Shown: piece by piece, positions 53,628 through 63,142 of the stretch | Layout of the letters: each line of letters starts with the position of its first letter | How positions within the stretch are numbered: position 1 is the stretch's first letter | NCBI GenBank assembly: GCA_003054695.1 | Contig: QAZA01000011.1 | Span: 248,001-312,000 of the forward strand | Direction of reading: 5' to 3' | DNA from: Verrucomicrobia bacterium LW23 | Lineage (GTDB): Bacteria > Verrucomicrobiota > Verrucomicrobiia > Methylacidiphilales > UBA1321 | DNA length: 64,000 bases | Made by a program: the position numbers and the translations under genes | The notes under the pieces: generated by a model | What the model was told of the DNA's origin: nothing | Databases searched by the model: none | Seen by the model: the letters and a program-made list of their open reading frames with translations, nothing else

Positions 53628-56036
53628 CTACCGCGCTCCGTGCCGCCGAAACAGCGGGCGCGCAGCCTGGGCCCGAGGCCGCAACGCCGTGCGCCATGCC
53701 AGCAAGCCCGTCTCCAGTGCAAGGAACGCAAAGGCCGCAAGCAGCAGCCACCACCACACACTCTGCGCCAAGATGGCCGGCAGCGACGTCTCCGCAGCCA
53801 CAGGCACGGCCGCGGCGCCGCTGGCCGGACGCGAAGCGTTCGCGCTGTCGCCGCCGGGAACGCCGTGCGCGACGACCCAGCTCTGGATCACCTGCGGCGA
53901 CTCGGTATAGCGCAGGTCAGACTCGCGTGGATCGGGGTTAACGTCGATAACCATGCGGTACTCGGTGGCGTTGCGTGTGCCCGGCGCAAAGGCCGCGGGG
54001 CCGGCGCTGTTGGTGGGGGATCCCGCGCCGGGGCCGTCAGAGGCGGAGGCTGGGACTGGCGCGCCTTCCAGCTCCACGGCATACTGGCCGGGCAGGTCGG
54101 GCGCGCGCACGCTCGCCTTGCCAGCCTCCAGGGGGTAGCGGGCGATGACTTCTCCCAGTGCGTGGCTCGGGCCGGTGCGAGGGGTTGGCGGAGGGGCAGG
54201 GACATCATTTGTCCCTGGCGTGCCCAGCGGAGCCCGGGGAAAGGGAGCCAGGGGCGCGGCCGCGGAGGGAAGCACGGCGGGGGCGGGGATAGCTCCGCCT
54301 GTATCGATGCGGCGCACGACTGCGGCTACCGCGTTATCGCGCTCGGCCGCAACTACTTGCACTTCTCCGGGTGTCAGGGAAAACTGCCGGCTTCCGACGG
54401 CGCGAATGTGTTGCAGGCACAAGTCGATGAACGGCAGAAAGCTCGGCTGCGTCATCCAGTCCGTAAAGCCCTTTTCAAAGCCAAACGCGGTAACCAGCAG
54501 GCGGCCTTTGGTGCGCGTGCCCTCAAACATAAGGGGCGCGCCGTTGTAGCTAAAGAGCAGGGGCACCGCCGTGGCCGATCCCAGGCCAAAATAGCGTTGC
54601 AGCGCAACACCTTGCAGATTCGCGAAGTCCGGCATGAGGAACGGCTGGAAGATGGGGTGATTCGTCGCAAAGTAGCGGAAAGCGCGCGTGTTGGTGGCGG
54701 CGGGGGCGATGGGCGCGCCCGGCCTGGGGGCCAGGGGACTCATCGGCGCCAGTTGCTCGGGCGTTAGCTCACGCGCTTCAAAGTCCAGCCCGCGCAGAAA
54801 CGCGATGGCGGCGGGGGTGAGCTGATTGGTCAGCAGCAGCACACCGCGGCCGTTGTTAAGTTGTTGCTGCACAAGGTCTCGCACCAGCAGGGAGGCCAGA
54901 TAGCCGGAGTCGACGACCAGCACGTCGCAGTCCTCAATGTGGCGCGCTTCGTCCTCAGGGTTGGCCAGATCCACCAGGCGCGTTTGCCAGCGACCCTTCA
55001 TTATCTCCGGCGAAAGCGCAACGCGCAGGAACGGCGACTGGCTGAGGAGGGAGGCGCGGCCCTCGCGCACGGGCGGCAGGCTAAAGCGCACGGAGTTGTC
55101 GGCCGCCAGCGCGTCGCCCTCGGCGTCCAGGCGCACTTCTCCCAGCGTCCACGTGTCGCGCGGGGTGGGGATGCGCAGGTGCAGCACGGCGGCGTCGGTG
55201 GGGGAGAGGAGCACGGGGCGGCTCTCCAGCATCACGCCGTTTACGCGCACCTGCAGCACTGCGCCTGGGCCAACCATGCCCTGGCGTTGCACGCGCACCA
55301 GCAGGTCCGCCTCGGGGCGGTCGCCACGGAAGATGCGGTTGAGGCCTTCGTGCGCAAGGGAGAGGTTGGGGCGCTCCGTTACGCCGGGGAAGCCGCGCAC
55401 CTGCAGGGTAACGCCGTCGAGAAAAGGCGCCGTGTTGAGCGTCTGCTCCCACTGATTGCTCTGTAAGTCGCTCAAGACAATGATGTTGCGATTCTCCCCC
55501 AGCGATTGCTGCAGCAACCCGTTTGCGGCGCGCACCGCCTCCAGAATGGGCCCGCGCGCCGCCGTTGGCTGCAGCGCGCGCACCTTGTCGACCAGCGCAG
55601 CAGGGTCGTCCGAGAACTGATGCAACACGCGCGCCCGGGAGCCCAGTTCCACCAGCGCAATCTGCACCTTGGATCCCGCACTCTGTATCTCACTCAACAG
55701 CAACTCCTTGCACTTGCCGAAATTACCACCCGCCTGCTGGCTCAGCGTGGAATCCATCACGTACACGCGGCTTTCGGAGACCTCCCGCGTCTCCGGCGTC
55801 TGCACAAACGGCCACGTAAACCCTGCAACCAGAAGTATTACCGCAAGAAGCCGAAGGAGAAGCAGCGGAATATCCTGCACCCGACGCGGCGCTACACTAG
55901 GCGTCGGCTGGTCGTCCAAAAACTTCAGCGCGGAAAAGCGAATCACCCCTGGATCCGCCCGCCGCCGCAAATGCAACCACAACGGCGCCGCCACGGCCAG
56001 CAGTCCAAGCCAAAGCCAGGGGTTAAGGAAGCTCAT
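53628..56036 (-). CDS. BatA-like membrane protein with VWA domain
   Basis: An 802-residue protein of the aerotolerance/BatA type. The N-terminus has two membrane segments around the family-typical LHLRRRADPGVIRFSALKFL (TM1 residues ~5–20, TM2 ~57–75). A von Willebrand A-like domain follows, residues ~90–230, beginning VYVMDSTLSQQ; the metal-ion site is DSTLS rather than a clean DxSxS. The central part is a large extracytoplasmic region (GxxxRALLLTNQ-like blocks) and a final membrane helix lies near residue 765 (WWWLLLAAFAFLALETGLL). ATG 56036 is the first start. Such proteins usually partner MoxR ATPases; here moxR is 5.2 kb upstream on the same strand, separated by recD2 and a Lon-like gene. 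Confidence 0.82.
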   Translation of the reverse strand: MSFLNPWLWLGLLAVAAPLWLHLRRRADPGVIRFSALKFLDDQPTPSVAPRRVQDIPLLLLRLLAVILLVAGFTWPFVQTPETREVSESRVYVMDSTLSQQAGGNFGKCKELLLSEIQSAGSKVQIALVELGSRARVLHQFSDDPAALVDKVRALQPTAARGPILEAVRAANGLLQQSLGENRNIIVLSDLQSNQWEQTLNTAPFLDGVTLQVRGFPGVTERPNLSLAHEGLNRIFRGDRPEADLLVRVQRQGMVGPGAVLQVRVNGVMLESRPVLLSPTDAAVLHLRIPTPRDTWTLGEVRLDAEGDALAADNSVRFSLPPVREGRASLLSQSPFLRVALSPEIMKGRWQTRLVDLANPEDEARHIEDCDVLVVDSGYLASLLVRDLVQQQLNNGRGVLLLTNQLTPAAIAFLRGLDFEARELTPEQLAPMSPLAPRPGAPIAPAATNTRAFRYFATNHPIFQPFLMPDFANLQGVALQRYFGLGSATAVPLLFSYNGAPLMFEGTRTKGRLLVTAFGFEKGFTDWMTQPSFLPFIDLCLQHIRAVGSRQFSLTPGEVQVVAAERDNAVAAVVRRIDTGGAIPAPAVLPSAAAPLAPFPRAPLGTPGTNDVPAPPPTPRTGPSHALGEVIARYPLEAGKASVRAPDLPGQYAVELEGAPVPASASDGPGAGSPTNSAGPAAFAPGTRNATEYRMVIDVNPDPRESDLRYTESPQVIQSWVVAHGVPGGDSANASRPASGAAAVPVAAETSLPAILAQSVWWWLLLAAFAFLALETGLLAWRTALRPRAQAARPLFRRHGAR
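54197..54217. repeat. GGGACA-N5-TGTCCC palindrome (copy 6), arms extended to 8 bases
   Basis: CAGGGACA-TCATT-TGTCCCTG inside the BatA-like gene. It is translated as part of the Pro-rich segment (TPGTNDVPA), not in a conserved domain. Confidence 0.75.
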
Positions 56037-56566
56037 GGGGTGGGATGGGGGAGGGGAGCCGCGCGGGTAAGGAGCAGCAGCGAGCGGCCCTCACTGTACA
56101 GAAGACGAGAAACGTTTGGAAGCATATCCCTAATCCCCTCGCTACCAAGACATTCCCGCTCTTGGACATCGAGAAGTTTGATGTTGACGCGCCCGCCCAA
56201 TCTACCTCAGGAGATGTACGGCATTCTGCGGATCGTGTTTTGGTCTTTAAGAACGGATCGAGAGAGATGGTTAGAACGTTTAGTGAACCTGGTTGTGACA
56301 GTACGCGAGTAAGGCCAATTCGCAAAGTTATTTGCTCTTTTTGCGGGCCGCTTTTGCGGCTATCGCCGCACTGAAACTCCGGTCGAGCATTACCCTAATG
56401 CACTCCCTCTTTTTCAGCGCACCCATAGCCCAAAATCAGCTCCGCATAAAGAGCAAATAACTTTGCAAATTGGTCTAAGAGATCTTGCCGCATGGCTGAG
56501 TGCACAATAGGAGAAGCGAAAATGCTGACCAGAAAGTCGGACGTTGGCGTTGCGAATGAGGAGCGA
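56037..56566. other. spacer holding a fold-back element
   Basis: 530 bases between recD2 and the BatA-like gene (both minus strand). About 56312–56476 is a long imperfect palindrome listed separately. The rest (56037–56311) shows no gene, although it is crossed by unrelated frames. Confidence 0.5.
56312..56476. repeat. ~165-bp imperfect fold-back (MITE-like) element
   Basis: Arms 56315–56340 (starting CCAATTCGCAAAGTTATTTG) and 56448–56473 are reverse complements at 25 of 26 positions. The centre is an inner hairpin GCATTA-CCC-TAATGC (56387–56401), whose midpoint 56394 is exactly that of the outer arms. Between them pairing continues in scattered blocks (for example 56358–56363 with 56425–56430, and 56371–56376 with 56412–56417). 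No coding frame or obvious target-site duplication was seen. Confidence 0.7.
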
Positions 56567-58999
56567 CTATCGCTCGCCGACGTTGGTTCGCACCGCAACC
56601 TCCCCGCGCAGACGGTGGAGGAGGAGGCCGTAGCGGCGGTGGGCTTCGGCGGTGCGGATGGCTTGCGCGAATGCTTTGCGCTGGCCGATGACAACGACCA
56701 TTTTTTTGCCGCGGGTGATGCCGGTGTAGAGGAGGTCGCGCTTGAGCATCATGTAGTGCTGCATGGCGATGGGCATGACGACGGCGGGGAACTCGGAGCC
56801 CTGGGCTTTGTGGACGGTGATGGCGTAGGCGTGGGAGAGTTCGTCGAGCTCGGCAAACTCGTAGTCGACCACGCGGCCGTCGAAGCTTACACTGAGTAAC
56901 TCGTTCTCGCCGTCGATGTTATGCACGTGGCCGATGTCGCCGTTAAAGACGTCTTTGTCGTAGTTGTTTTGCGTTTGGATGACTTTGTCGCGCGTGCGGA
57001 ACTCGCTGCCAAAGCGGGTGATGGTGTACTCGCCGGGGCGGGGCGGGTTAAGGGCGCCCTGCAGCTCCGCGTTGAGGGCCTGCGCGCCGAGGGGGCCGCG
57101 GTGCATGGGGGTGAGCACCTGGATGTCCGTAAGCGCGGTGATGCCGAGTTTGGCGGGGAGGCGGCGGGCGACGACCTCCAGCAGGGTGGCGACTGCCTTT
57201 GCAGGTTCTTCGCGCTCAATGAGATGGAAATCGGACTCCTGGCCGGGCCCGGCAAGCTCCGGCATGCGGCCCTGGTTGATGGCGTGGGCGCTGGCGATGA
57301 TGCGGCTGCCGGCGGCCTGGCGGAAAACCTCGCTAAGGCGAGCTACCGGAACCTGCTTACTCTCAATGAGATCCGCAAGCACTCGGCCGGGGCCGACGCT
57401 GGGCAGCTGGTCGACGTCGCCGACGAGGATGAGCGAGGCCTCGCCGGGCAGGGCGCGCAGGAGGGCGAGCATGAGGGGGAGGTCGACCATGCTGGACTCG
57501 TCGGCGATGAGTAAGTCGCACGGCAGCAGCTTGTTATCGGTGCCGAAGCTGAAGCCTTCGCCCGGCTTGTACTCCAGCATGCGGTGGATGGTGCGCGCTT
57601 CCATGCCGGAGGTCTCCGCCAGGCGGCGGGCGGCGCGGCCGGTGGGGGCGCACAGGAGGATGCGCATCTTCTTGACGCGCAACAACGTAAGGATGGTTTG
57701 GACGAGCGTGGTTTTGCCGACGCCGGGGCCGCCGGTGATGATGAGCACGCGGTTGCGCAGCGCCTGGGCGACGGCCTCCTTTTGCTGAGGGGCCAGGGAT
57801 TTGCCGCTGCGTTCCTCGCACCAGGCCAGCGCACGGGGGAGATCGATGGCCGGGTAGGGGGGCGGGCCGAGCCGCAGTCGGCGCGTAAGATTTTCCGCCA
57901 CAGCCACTTCTGTGCGGAGCATTAGGGGCGTGTAGAGGAGCTCTTCGTCGTCGGGGAGGGCCGTTTTCTCCAGCACCAGGGTGCGGGTGGCGAGCATGCG
58001 CTCGAGCGCCTTTTCGAGGATCGCAGGCTCGACGCCGAGCAGTGCAAGGCCTTGATCCAGAAGGAGATGGCGAGGCAGGGCGCAGTGGCCTTCGGTGCCG
58101 GCCTCCCACATAATGTGGGTCAGGCCGGCTTCGGCGCGGAGCAGGGAGTCTTCGGGGACGCCGAGTTTGCGGGCGACGGCGTCGGCGGATTTGAAGCCGA
58201 TGCCGTGGACGTCGCGGGCGAGGATGTAGGGGTTGTTGCGCACTTTGGCGATCGCTTCGTCGCCGTAGAGCTTGTAGATACGTGTGGCGCGATTCGCGCT
58301 AAGTCCGTGCGAGTGAAGGAATACCATGATCTCGCGAATCGCCTTTTGCTTGATCCACGCATCTTTGATGGTTTTGCGCCGGCCGGTGCCGATTCCTGCC
58401 ACTTCCTCAAGTCGCACACTGCTGTGCTCGATGATATCCAACACGTTGGCGCCAAAGTGTTTGACGAGCTTTTTGGCGTAGACGGGGCCGATGCCTTTGA
58501 TCAGCCCGCTGCCCAGGTAGCGCTCGATGCCGTCCAGCGAGACGGGCGGGGTGCTGCGAATGACGTCGGCCTTGAGCTGGCGGCCATGCTCGGCGTCGGC
58601 CACCCACTGGCCTTCGGCGATGATCCACTCGCCCTCGTGGACGCTGGGTACGGTGCCGACGACGGTGACGAGGTCGCGCCGGCCCTCCACTTTAAGGCGC
58701 AGGACGGCAAAGCCGGTTTCGTCGTTGTGGAAGGTGACGCGCTCGACAAGGCCGGCCATGCTCTCGTCGGGGCGGCGTGGGCCGGCGTCCAGTCGGAGGG
58801 CCTCAGCGGCTGCCTGGCGAGGCGGCGGCGGCGAAGCAGGGGTTGGTGATACGGGCCCGGGGCTGCGGGAGACACCGTCGCGCTCGTCGCCCTCGTTGCG
58901 GTGGTCGGGCTGGTCATCGCGTGCGTCGCGCGCAAACGGCGAGACTTCCTCATCCTCAGGATGCGGCGATGCGGGGCGGTTGTGGGGAGGGGGTGGCAC
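56567..58999 (-). CDS. recD2: RecD2-type ATP-dependent DNA helicase
   Basis: An SF1B 5'-3' helicase of the RecD2 (RecD-like) type, with roles in DNA repair. Residues 1–~75 are a Pro/Glu/Arg-rich extension. The OB-like start (LVERVTFHNDETGFAVL) and two HhH-like segments (LIKGIGPVYAKKLVKHFG, VHGIGFKSADAVARKLG) follow. The helicase core has Walker A ITGGPGVGKTTL, DLLIADESSMVDL, LVGDVDQLPSVGPG and the C-terminal ITVHKAQGSEFPAVV and LLYTGITRGKK. It is 810 residues with a GTG start at 58999. It lies 27 bases downstream of the Lon-like gene, likely one operon. Confidence 0.95.
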   Translation of the reverse strand: MPPPPHNRPASPHPEDEEVSPFARDARDDQPDHRNEGDERDGVSRSPGPVSPTPASPPPPRQAAAEALRLDAGPRRPDESMAGLVERVTFHNDETGFAVLRLKVEGRRDLVTVVGTVPSVHEGEWIIAEGQWVADAEHGRQLKADVIRSTPPVSLDGIERYLGSGLIKGIGPVYAKKLVKHFGANVLDIIEHSSVRLEEVAGIGTGRRKTIKDAWIKQKAIREIMVFLHSHGLSANRATRIYKLYGDEAIAKVRNNPYILARDVHGIGFKSADAVARKLGVPEDSLLRAEAGLTHIMWEAGTEGHCALPRHLLLDQGLALLGVEPAILEKALERMLATRTLVLEKTALPDDEELLYTPLMLRTEVAVAENLTRRLRLGPPPYPAIDLPRALAWCEERSGKSLAPQQKEAVAQALRNRVLIITGGPGVGKTTLVQTILTLLRVKKMRILLCAPTGRAARRLAETSGMEARTIHRMLEYKPGEGFSFGTDNKLLPCDLLIADESSMVDLPLMLALLRALPGEASLILVGDVDQLPSVGPGRVLADLIESKQVPVARLSEVFRQAAGSRIIASAHAINQGRMPELAGPGQESDFHLIEREEPAKAVATLLEVVARRLPAKLGITALTDIQVLTPMHRGPLGAQALNAELQGALNPPRPGEYTITRFGSEFRTRDKVIQTQNNYDKDVFNGDIGHVHNIDGENELLSVSFDGRVVDYEFAELDELSHAYAITVHKAQGSEFPAVVMPIAMQHYMMLKRDLLYTGITRGKKMVVVIGQRKAFAQAIRTAEAHRRYGLLLHRLRGEVAVRTNVGER

Positions 59000-59026
59000 C
59001 GCGGCAAGTATAGGCGGCGGTTGCCG

Positions 59027-61051
59027 CTAGCGCCACAGCTTCTTCACCAAGTCGGTGTCGGTAATCAGCTTTTCGGTGGCTTTGGAGAGGTTCATGAACT
59101 GCTTGACGAGGTTCTCCAGGCGGCTGAGGCGGCCGGCGTCGCTGTGGTAGCGTTGCACGTAGGCGGTAAGGGTGTTGGAGTCGGCGATGCTGGGCACGTT
59201 TTCGTAGAAGGTGTCGAAATCCTCCACGGCACCGACAAGGGCCAGAGTGGTGAAGTAGACGCCTTCCGCCTCGCGCGGCAGCATCCGCTCCAGACGCTTG
59301 AGGTTGCTGATAACGCGGCGGTATGTTTGAGAGGAGAAGTGGTAGACCTGGCGCTCGTTGCTGCGGATGATCAGGATGGGGCGGGCGGCGCTAAAAATGC
59401 GCTCTACGGCGGTAAGGAGGGAGAGGCGGGTGGGGAATCTGTTGTCCGCAAGCTGCAGCAAGTACTTGGCGGAGAGGTGGTTGGGCGCCAGCTTTAACAC
59501 GTTCTCCAGCTTGGCGCGGGAGCGGTTGACCATGAGCGGCGTGACGGCAGGCCCGATCTCGATGGCGGCTTTATTGAACTCCGCCATGGCCTCGGCGAGC
59601 TCCTTGGGGCGGTCGGTGCGGGCCAGGGCAAGTGCGCTGTCAAAGGTGGGGATGGAGAAGATCTGGATTTGGGTGAGGGAGTTGGGGCTGGTGAGCAGCA
59701 CCATATCGGTCACGTCTTCGGAGTTCTCCTCCGGCACGGCCACCACTTTGCATTTGTCGATAACGGCGCCTTCGATCTTGGCGGCCACACCGCCGATTTT
59801 GCGCACTTTGCCGTCGACGGTGATGTCGCCGGTCATGGCAAACGCCTGGTCGATGGTGATGCCTTCCAGCAGGGCGGTAAGGGCCACGGCGAAGGCGGTG
59901 CCGGCGGATCCCCCCGCCTTTTTGCTGTATTTGTTATCAAAGCTTACAGTAACCGCGCCTTTGGCCTGGCCGGCCAGGGGGCGGGAGAGGACCAGTCGCT
60001 TGGCTTCTTCCAGCGAGGTTGACATGTCGTCGGCCACGGGGCCGTTGACTTTGACGGTGAGGTCGGCGGCGACGGTGCGGTTGGCGATGATTTCCATCAC
60101 CTTGCCGGAGAGCTCGCCTTCCAGCAGCTCGCTCACCACCAGGCCCTTGATCTTCACCATCTCCGACATACCGGTGGGCAGGGGAGGAGGCGGCGCGGTG
60201 GAGGCGGCGGTGGGTGCGGTGGATGTGGAGGCGGGGGTAACGGCAGGCGCTGTCGCGGCGGTGGCGCTGCCGGAGGCGGGGAGGGTCAGTTTGGCCCAGT
60301 CGGGCTTATCGCCGGGTTTCTGTGTCTCCAGGGCAAACAGGATGTCGTCGCTGCCGGGGTCGAGAGTAGAGGCCAGATCCAGCAGGCAGCCGGCCAGCTT
60401 TGCGTCGTCCGTGTTGGCGGGCAGCAGCTTTTTGTGGATGCCCATCAGCTGTTGCGCAAACGCTTTGGCGGCAGGGGTTTCCGGCGTTGCCGGCAGGGGC
60501 AGGCCGCGCTTCAGGCGGCCGCTGGTGAGCACGGCGCCGCGATTGGAGGGGTCCAGCCGCAGGGCGATGGACAGCAGGCGGGCGGCGGTGACGGCATCCT
60601 TGCCGTTGGGCTCGGCCAGCACGCGCACCTGGTCGGAGAGTCCTGTGGCCAGGGCCACGCGTTCGGCCGCGGGCAGGCTCAGTTTGTCGGCCGCAAAGTA
60701 GGCGAAGGAGACGTCCGGCGCCACAAACTTGCCGGTGCCGGAGTCGGCAGGGGGCGCGGTGGCCTGGGCCAGTTTGGCTTCGGCGGCTTGGGCAGCATGG
60801 GCGGGGGCGCTGGTTTGCGCCACCTTTGCAGCGGCGGCTTTAGCCGGCGCTGCGCTGCCGGCGGCGGGCACGGATACCGTGGAGTTGACGACATTTTCCG
60901 AGGCCTCCGGCAGGGCCAGGTAGACAAGGCTGGTTACCGGAACCGACCGGGCGCCGGGTGCGGAGACAAGTTCGGGCTCGGCATGGCGCTGGCTATAGTA
61001 AAAGCCAAGCACGCCGAGGATGAGCGTGACGATAAGTACCGGCTGTTTCAC
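59027..61051 (-). CDS. membrane-anchored Lon-like (S16) protease without AAA domain
   Basis: A 674-residue protein. The N-terminus is a membrane anchor (LIVTLILGVLGFYY). Residues ~55–290 are Ala/Pro/Ser-rich with helical patches. Residues ~300–475 are a Lon-type (S16) protease domain: the Ser lies in KKAGGSAGTAFAVALTALLE and the Lys in GGVAAKIEGAV, with the ITGxITVxGKVRKIGGV block between (here MTGDITVDGKVRKIGGV). No ATPase domain precedes it, so it is a stand-alone type. The C-terminal ~200 residues are helical and unrecognised. ATG 61051 is clear. It lies directly upstream of recD2. Confidence 0.82.
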   Translation of the reverse strand: MKQPVLIVTLILGVLGFYYSQRHAEPELVSAPGARSVPVTSLVYLALPEASENVVNSTVSVPAAGSAAPAKAAAAKVAQTSAPAHAAQAAEAKLAQATAPPADSGTGKFVAPDVSFAYFAADKLSLPAAERVALATGLSDQVRVLAEPNGKDAVTAARLLSIALRLDPSNRGAVLTSGRLKRGLPLPATPETPAAKAFAQQLMGIHKKLLPANTDDAKLAGCLLDLASTLDPGSDDILFALETQKPGDKPDWAKLTLPASGSATAATAPAVTPASTSTAPTAASTAPPPPLPTGMSEMVKIKGLVVSELLEGELSGKVMEIIANRTVAADLTVKVNGPVADDMSTSLEEAKRLVLSRPLAGQAKGAVTVSFDNKYSKKAGGSAGTAFAVALTALLEGITIDQAFAMTGDITVDGKVRKIGGVAAKIEGAVIDKCKVVAVPEENSEDVTDMVLLTSPNSLTQIQIFSIPTFDSALALARTDRPKELAEAMAEFNKAAIEIGPAVTPLMVNRSRAKLENVLKLAPNHLSAKYLLQLADNRFPTRLSLLTAVERIFSAARPILIIRSNERQVYHFSSQTYRRVISNLKRLERMLPREAEGVYFTTLALVGAVEDFDTFYENVPSIADSNTLTAYVQRYHSDAGRLSRLENLVKQFMNLSKATEKLITDTDLVKKLWR

Positions 61052-61274
61052 TAGTCAAAGCGTGCCGCGGTGAAGGCGAGAATTCAAGCAATAATTGCAA
61101 CTGCAGCACAGATTGTGTGTGTACTATAGAATTGCTGATGCAAGGGGAGTCACGAGCTGTGCAATCTGTCATCACATCGCTCAATATTTCATAACATTCA
61201 TATCTGGCGAGGCAGAATCGGAGACGCTGTGTCGCGATTGACGACACTGCGGCCCGCCGGTCGGCGCCGCCCCT

Positions 61275-62234
61275 CTACACCGGCACCGGCACAATGCGCA
61301 GCAGCTCCTCGGCCGCGCCGAGGTTGTTGCCGGAGCCTGCGGCCCAGGGGCTGAGGCGGTGCGCCATGACGTACGGCGCCACGGCCTGGATGTCCTCCGG
61401 CAGCACCATGCGGCGCCCGTGCATCAGCGCCCACGCCTGGGCGGAGCGCTGGAGGGCAATGCCGGCGCGCGGGGAGAGGCCGGCGCCGCTCTGCTTGTTG
61501 GCGCGGCTGTGGGCCAGGATGTCGAGCAGGTAGTCCAGCATTGGCTCGGAGACGTGCACCTGGCTCGCCTCGTCCTGCAGGCGGATCAGGTCTTCGGCGG
61601 TTACCACAGCGTCCAGCAGTGGCACCTGCTTGCGGCGGTCCATGCTCAACAACATGCGGCGTTCGGCCTCGCGGTCGGGAAAGCCCAGCTCCAGCCGCAT
61701 GCGGAAGCGATCGAGCTGGCTCTCCGGCAGCGGGTAGGTGCCGATCTGGTGCCGCGGGTTTTGGGTGGCGATAACAAAGAACGGCGTAGGCAACGGGTGG
61801 CTGACGCCGTCGATGGTAACCTGCCCTTCCTCCATGGCCTCCAGCAGGGCGCTTTGTGTCTTGGGGGTGGCGCGGTTCACCTCGTCGGCCAGCACCACCT
61901 GGCTGAAGATGGGGCCGGGGTGAAAGACGAACTTTTGCAGGCGCTGGTCGAAAATGGAGTTGCCGAGAATATCGGCCGGCAGCAGATCGTTGGTAAACTG
62001 AATGCGCTTGAGCGAGAGCCCAAGGGAGCGCGTAAGTGCCTGGGCCAGAGTGGTTTTGCCCACCCCGGGCATGTCCTCAATCAGCAAATGCCCGCGGGCC
62101 AGCAGGCATGCCAGGGCCACGCGCACGGCGTACTCCTTGCCCAGGATGACCGTGTTAAGCTGCTGCAGGACGCGGTCGATAATCGCCCCGGTTGCCGGGG
62201 AGGGAGCGTGGCTGGATGAGGGTAGGGACGTCAT
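61275..62234 (-). CDS. MoxR-family AAA ATPase
   Basis: A MoxR-type AAA+ ATPase, a chaperone-like ATPase that usually works with VWA-domain proteins. Walker A EDMPGVGKTTLAQ, Walker B VVLADEVNRATPKTQS and the family's DRFRMRLELGFPD are present; the lid domain ends RIVPVPV. The start ATG 62234 (MTSLPSSSH) is used; ATG 62258 and a longer frame to 62381 are alternatives. The BatA-like protein encoded at 53628–56036 is a plausible partner. The 223 bases between this gene and the Lon-like gene make co-transcription uncertain. Confidence 0.93.
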   Translation of the reverse strand: MTSLPSSSHAPSPATGAIIDRVLQQLNTVILGKEYAVRVALACLLARGHLLIEDMPGVGKTTLAQALTRSLGLSLKRIQFTNDLLPADILGNSIFDQRLQKFVFHPGPIFSQVVLADEVNRATPKTQSALLEAMEEGQVTIDGVSHPLPTPFFVIATQNPRHQIGTYPLPESQLDRFRMRLELGFPDREAERRMLLSMDRRKQVPLLDAVVTAEDLIRLQDEASQVHVSEPMLDYLLDILAHSRANKQSGAGLSPRAGIALQRSAQAWALMHGRRMVLPEDIQAVAPYVMAHRLSPWAAGSGNNLGAAEELLRIVPVPV

Positions 62235-62692
62235 GGGTGGGGGAAAGTCGGCCCTCATATCATCGGTCAAACCGGGCGCAAAGGCAAATACGTTACGAGG
62301 GGCACACTGTCTTTCTGTGACTTTTTGTGTGCGAACCTTGTTGGGACGGCTATAGAGGATGTGGTTACCGCGCATGTTCATTTGCTATAAGCAAAAAGAT
62401 GTTGTATATTCATTAACGTGATTGCTTTCGTATAGGGAGGTATCTGTTTGTATGGATAGACTGCTTTAAATCAGGTTAGCTTATGGATTGAACGAAAAGG
62501 AATAAAAGTGGCCTTTCCAAACTGTACTGGCACGGGAGCTGCATAATTCAGAAAGGACCAGACTTATCACCAGCAGAAACGGAGATCTGTATTGTAAACG
62601 GCCCCCTGCGTTTTGCATTTTGCAACGGTTAAGCTAATTTTCGTTTGGACCTCGGCGAAATCTGTGTATAAGTAAAGCGTACTTGATGAAAC
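62235..62692. other. divergent intergenic region between moxR and the next gene
   Basis: 458 bases, noticeably A+T-richer than the flanks, which must hold promoters for both directions. A good plus-strand promoter candidate at 62645 is listed separately. For moxR no convincing hexamers were seen. No gene was found in the region. Confidence 0.45.
62645..62672 (+). promoter_or_regulatory. candidate sigma70-type promoter
   Basis: TTGGAC (62645–62650), 16 bases, TATAAG (62667–62672), then the start codon of the next gene 20 bases further on. This is the best sigma70-like match in the window. Confidence 0.45.
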
Positions 62693-63142
62693 ATGCCTGC
62701 GGCGGTGAGCGCCGACGCGGCAGCAAGTATCCTGACTGACACCGGCCCCAACACCATTTTCACGAGCGACACGCTTATGGATTTCCGCGACGTACCCTCC
62801 CTCTACAAGTTCCAGCAGTACGCGCGAAAGCATACCGATAGCGAGATCACGATGGACGCCTATCGGCGCGTTCGCGACATCATTGCTGCGGCACCCAAGG
62901 CCAACCCGATGTTCGACCCCACCAACGTCGGCGGCGTCGACACGCTCAAGGCCAGCTGCGCCGCCATCGAGAAGTCCACCCGCATCATCTGGGCCTGCGC
63001 CGTCGCCACGGACAACGTCACCCCGCCAATGTGGGACTACACGCCGGACTACGAGGACTCCATCAATTACTTCATCGACATGGATGACCTGGAACTGATG
63101 GCCGTGACCAAGCCCCACAAGATTGTGTGGGAGCACCCGTAA
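62693..63142 (+). CDS. small soluble protein of unknown function
   Basis: A 149-residue protein with no signal or membrane segment. Composition is balanced and protein-like (TLMDFRDVPSLYKFQQYARK, MDAYRRVRDIIAAAPKAN, SINYFIDMDDLELMAVTKPH), with acidic and aromatic residues in the second half. Not recognised as any family. A promoter candidate lies just upstream and codon use is GC-rich as in its neighbours, so it is probably a real gene. Divergent from moxR and followed, in the opposite direction, by two other small unknown genes. Confidence 0.6.
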   Translation: MPAAVSADAAASILTDTGPNTIFTSDTLMDFRDVPSLYKFQQYARKHTDSEITMDAYRRVRDIIAAAPKANPMFDPTNVGGVDTLKASCAAIEKSTRIIWACAVATDNVTPPMWDYTPDYEDSINYFIDMDDLELMAVTKPHKIVWEHP

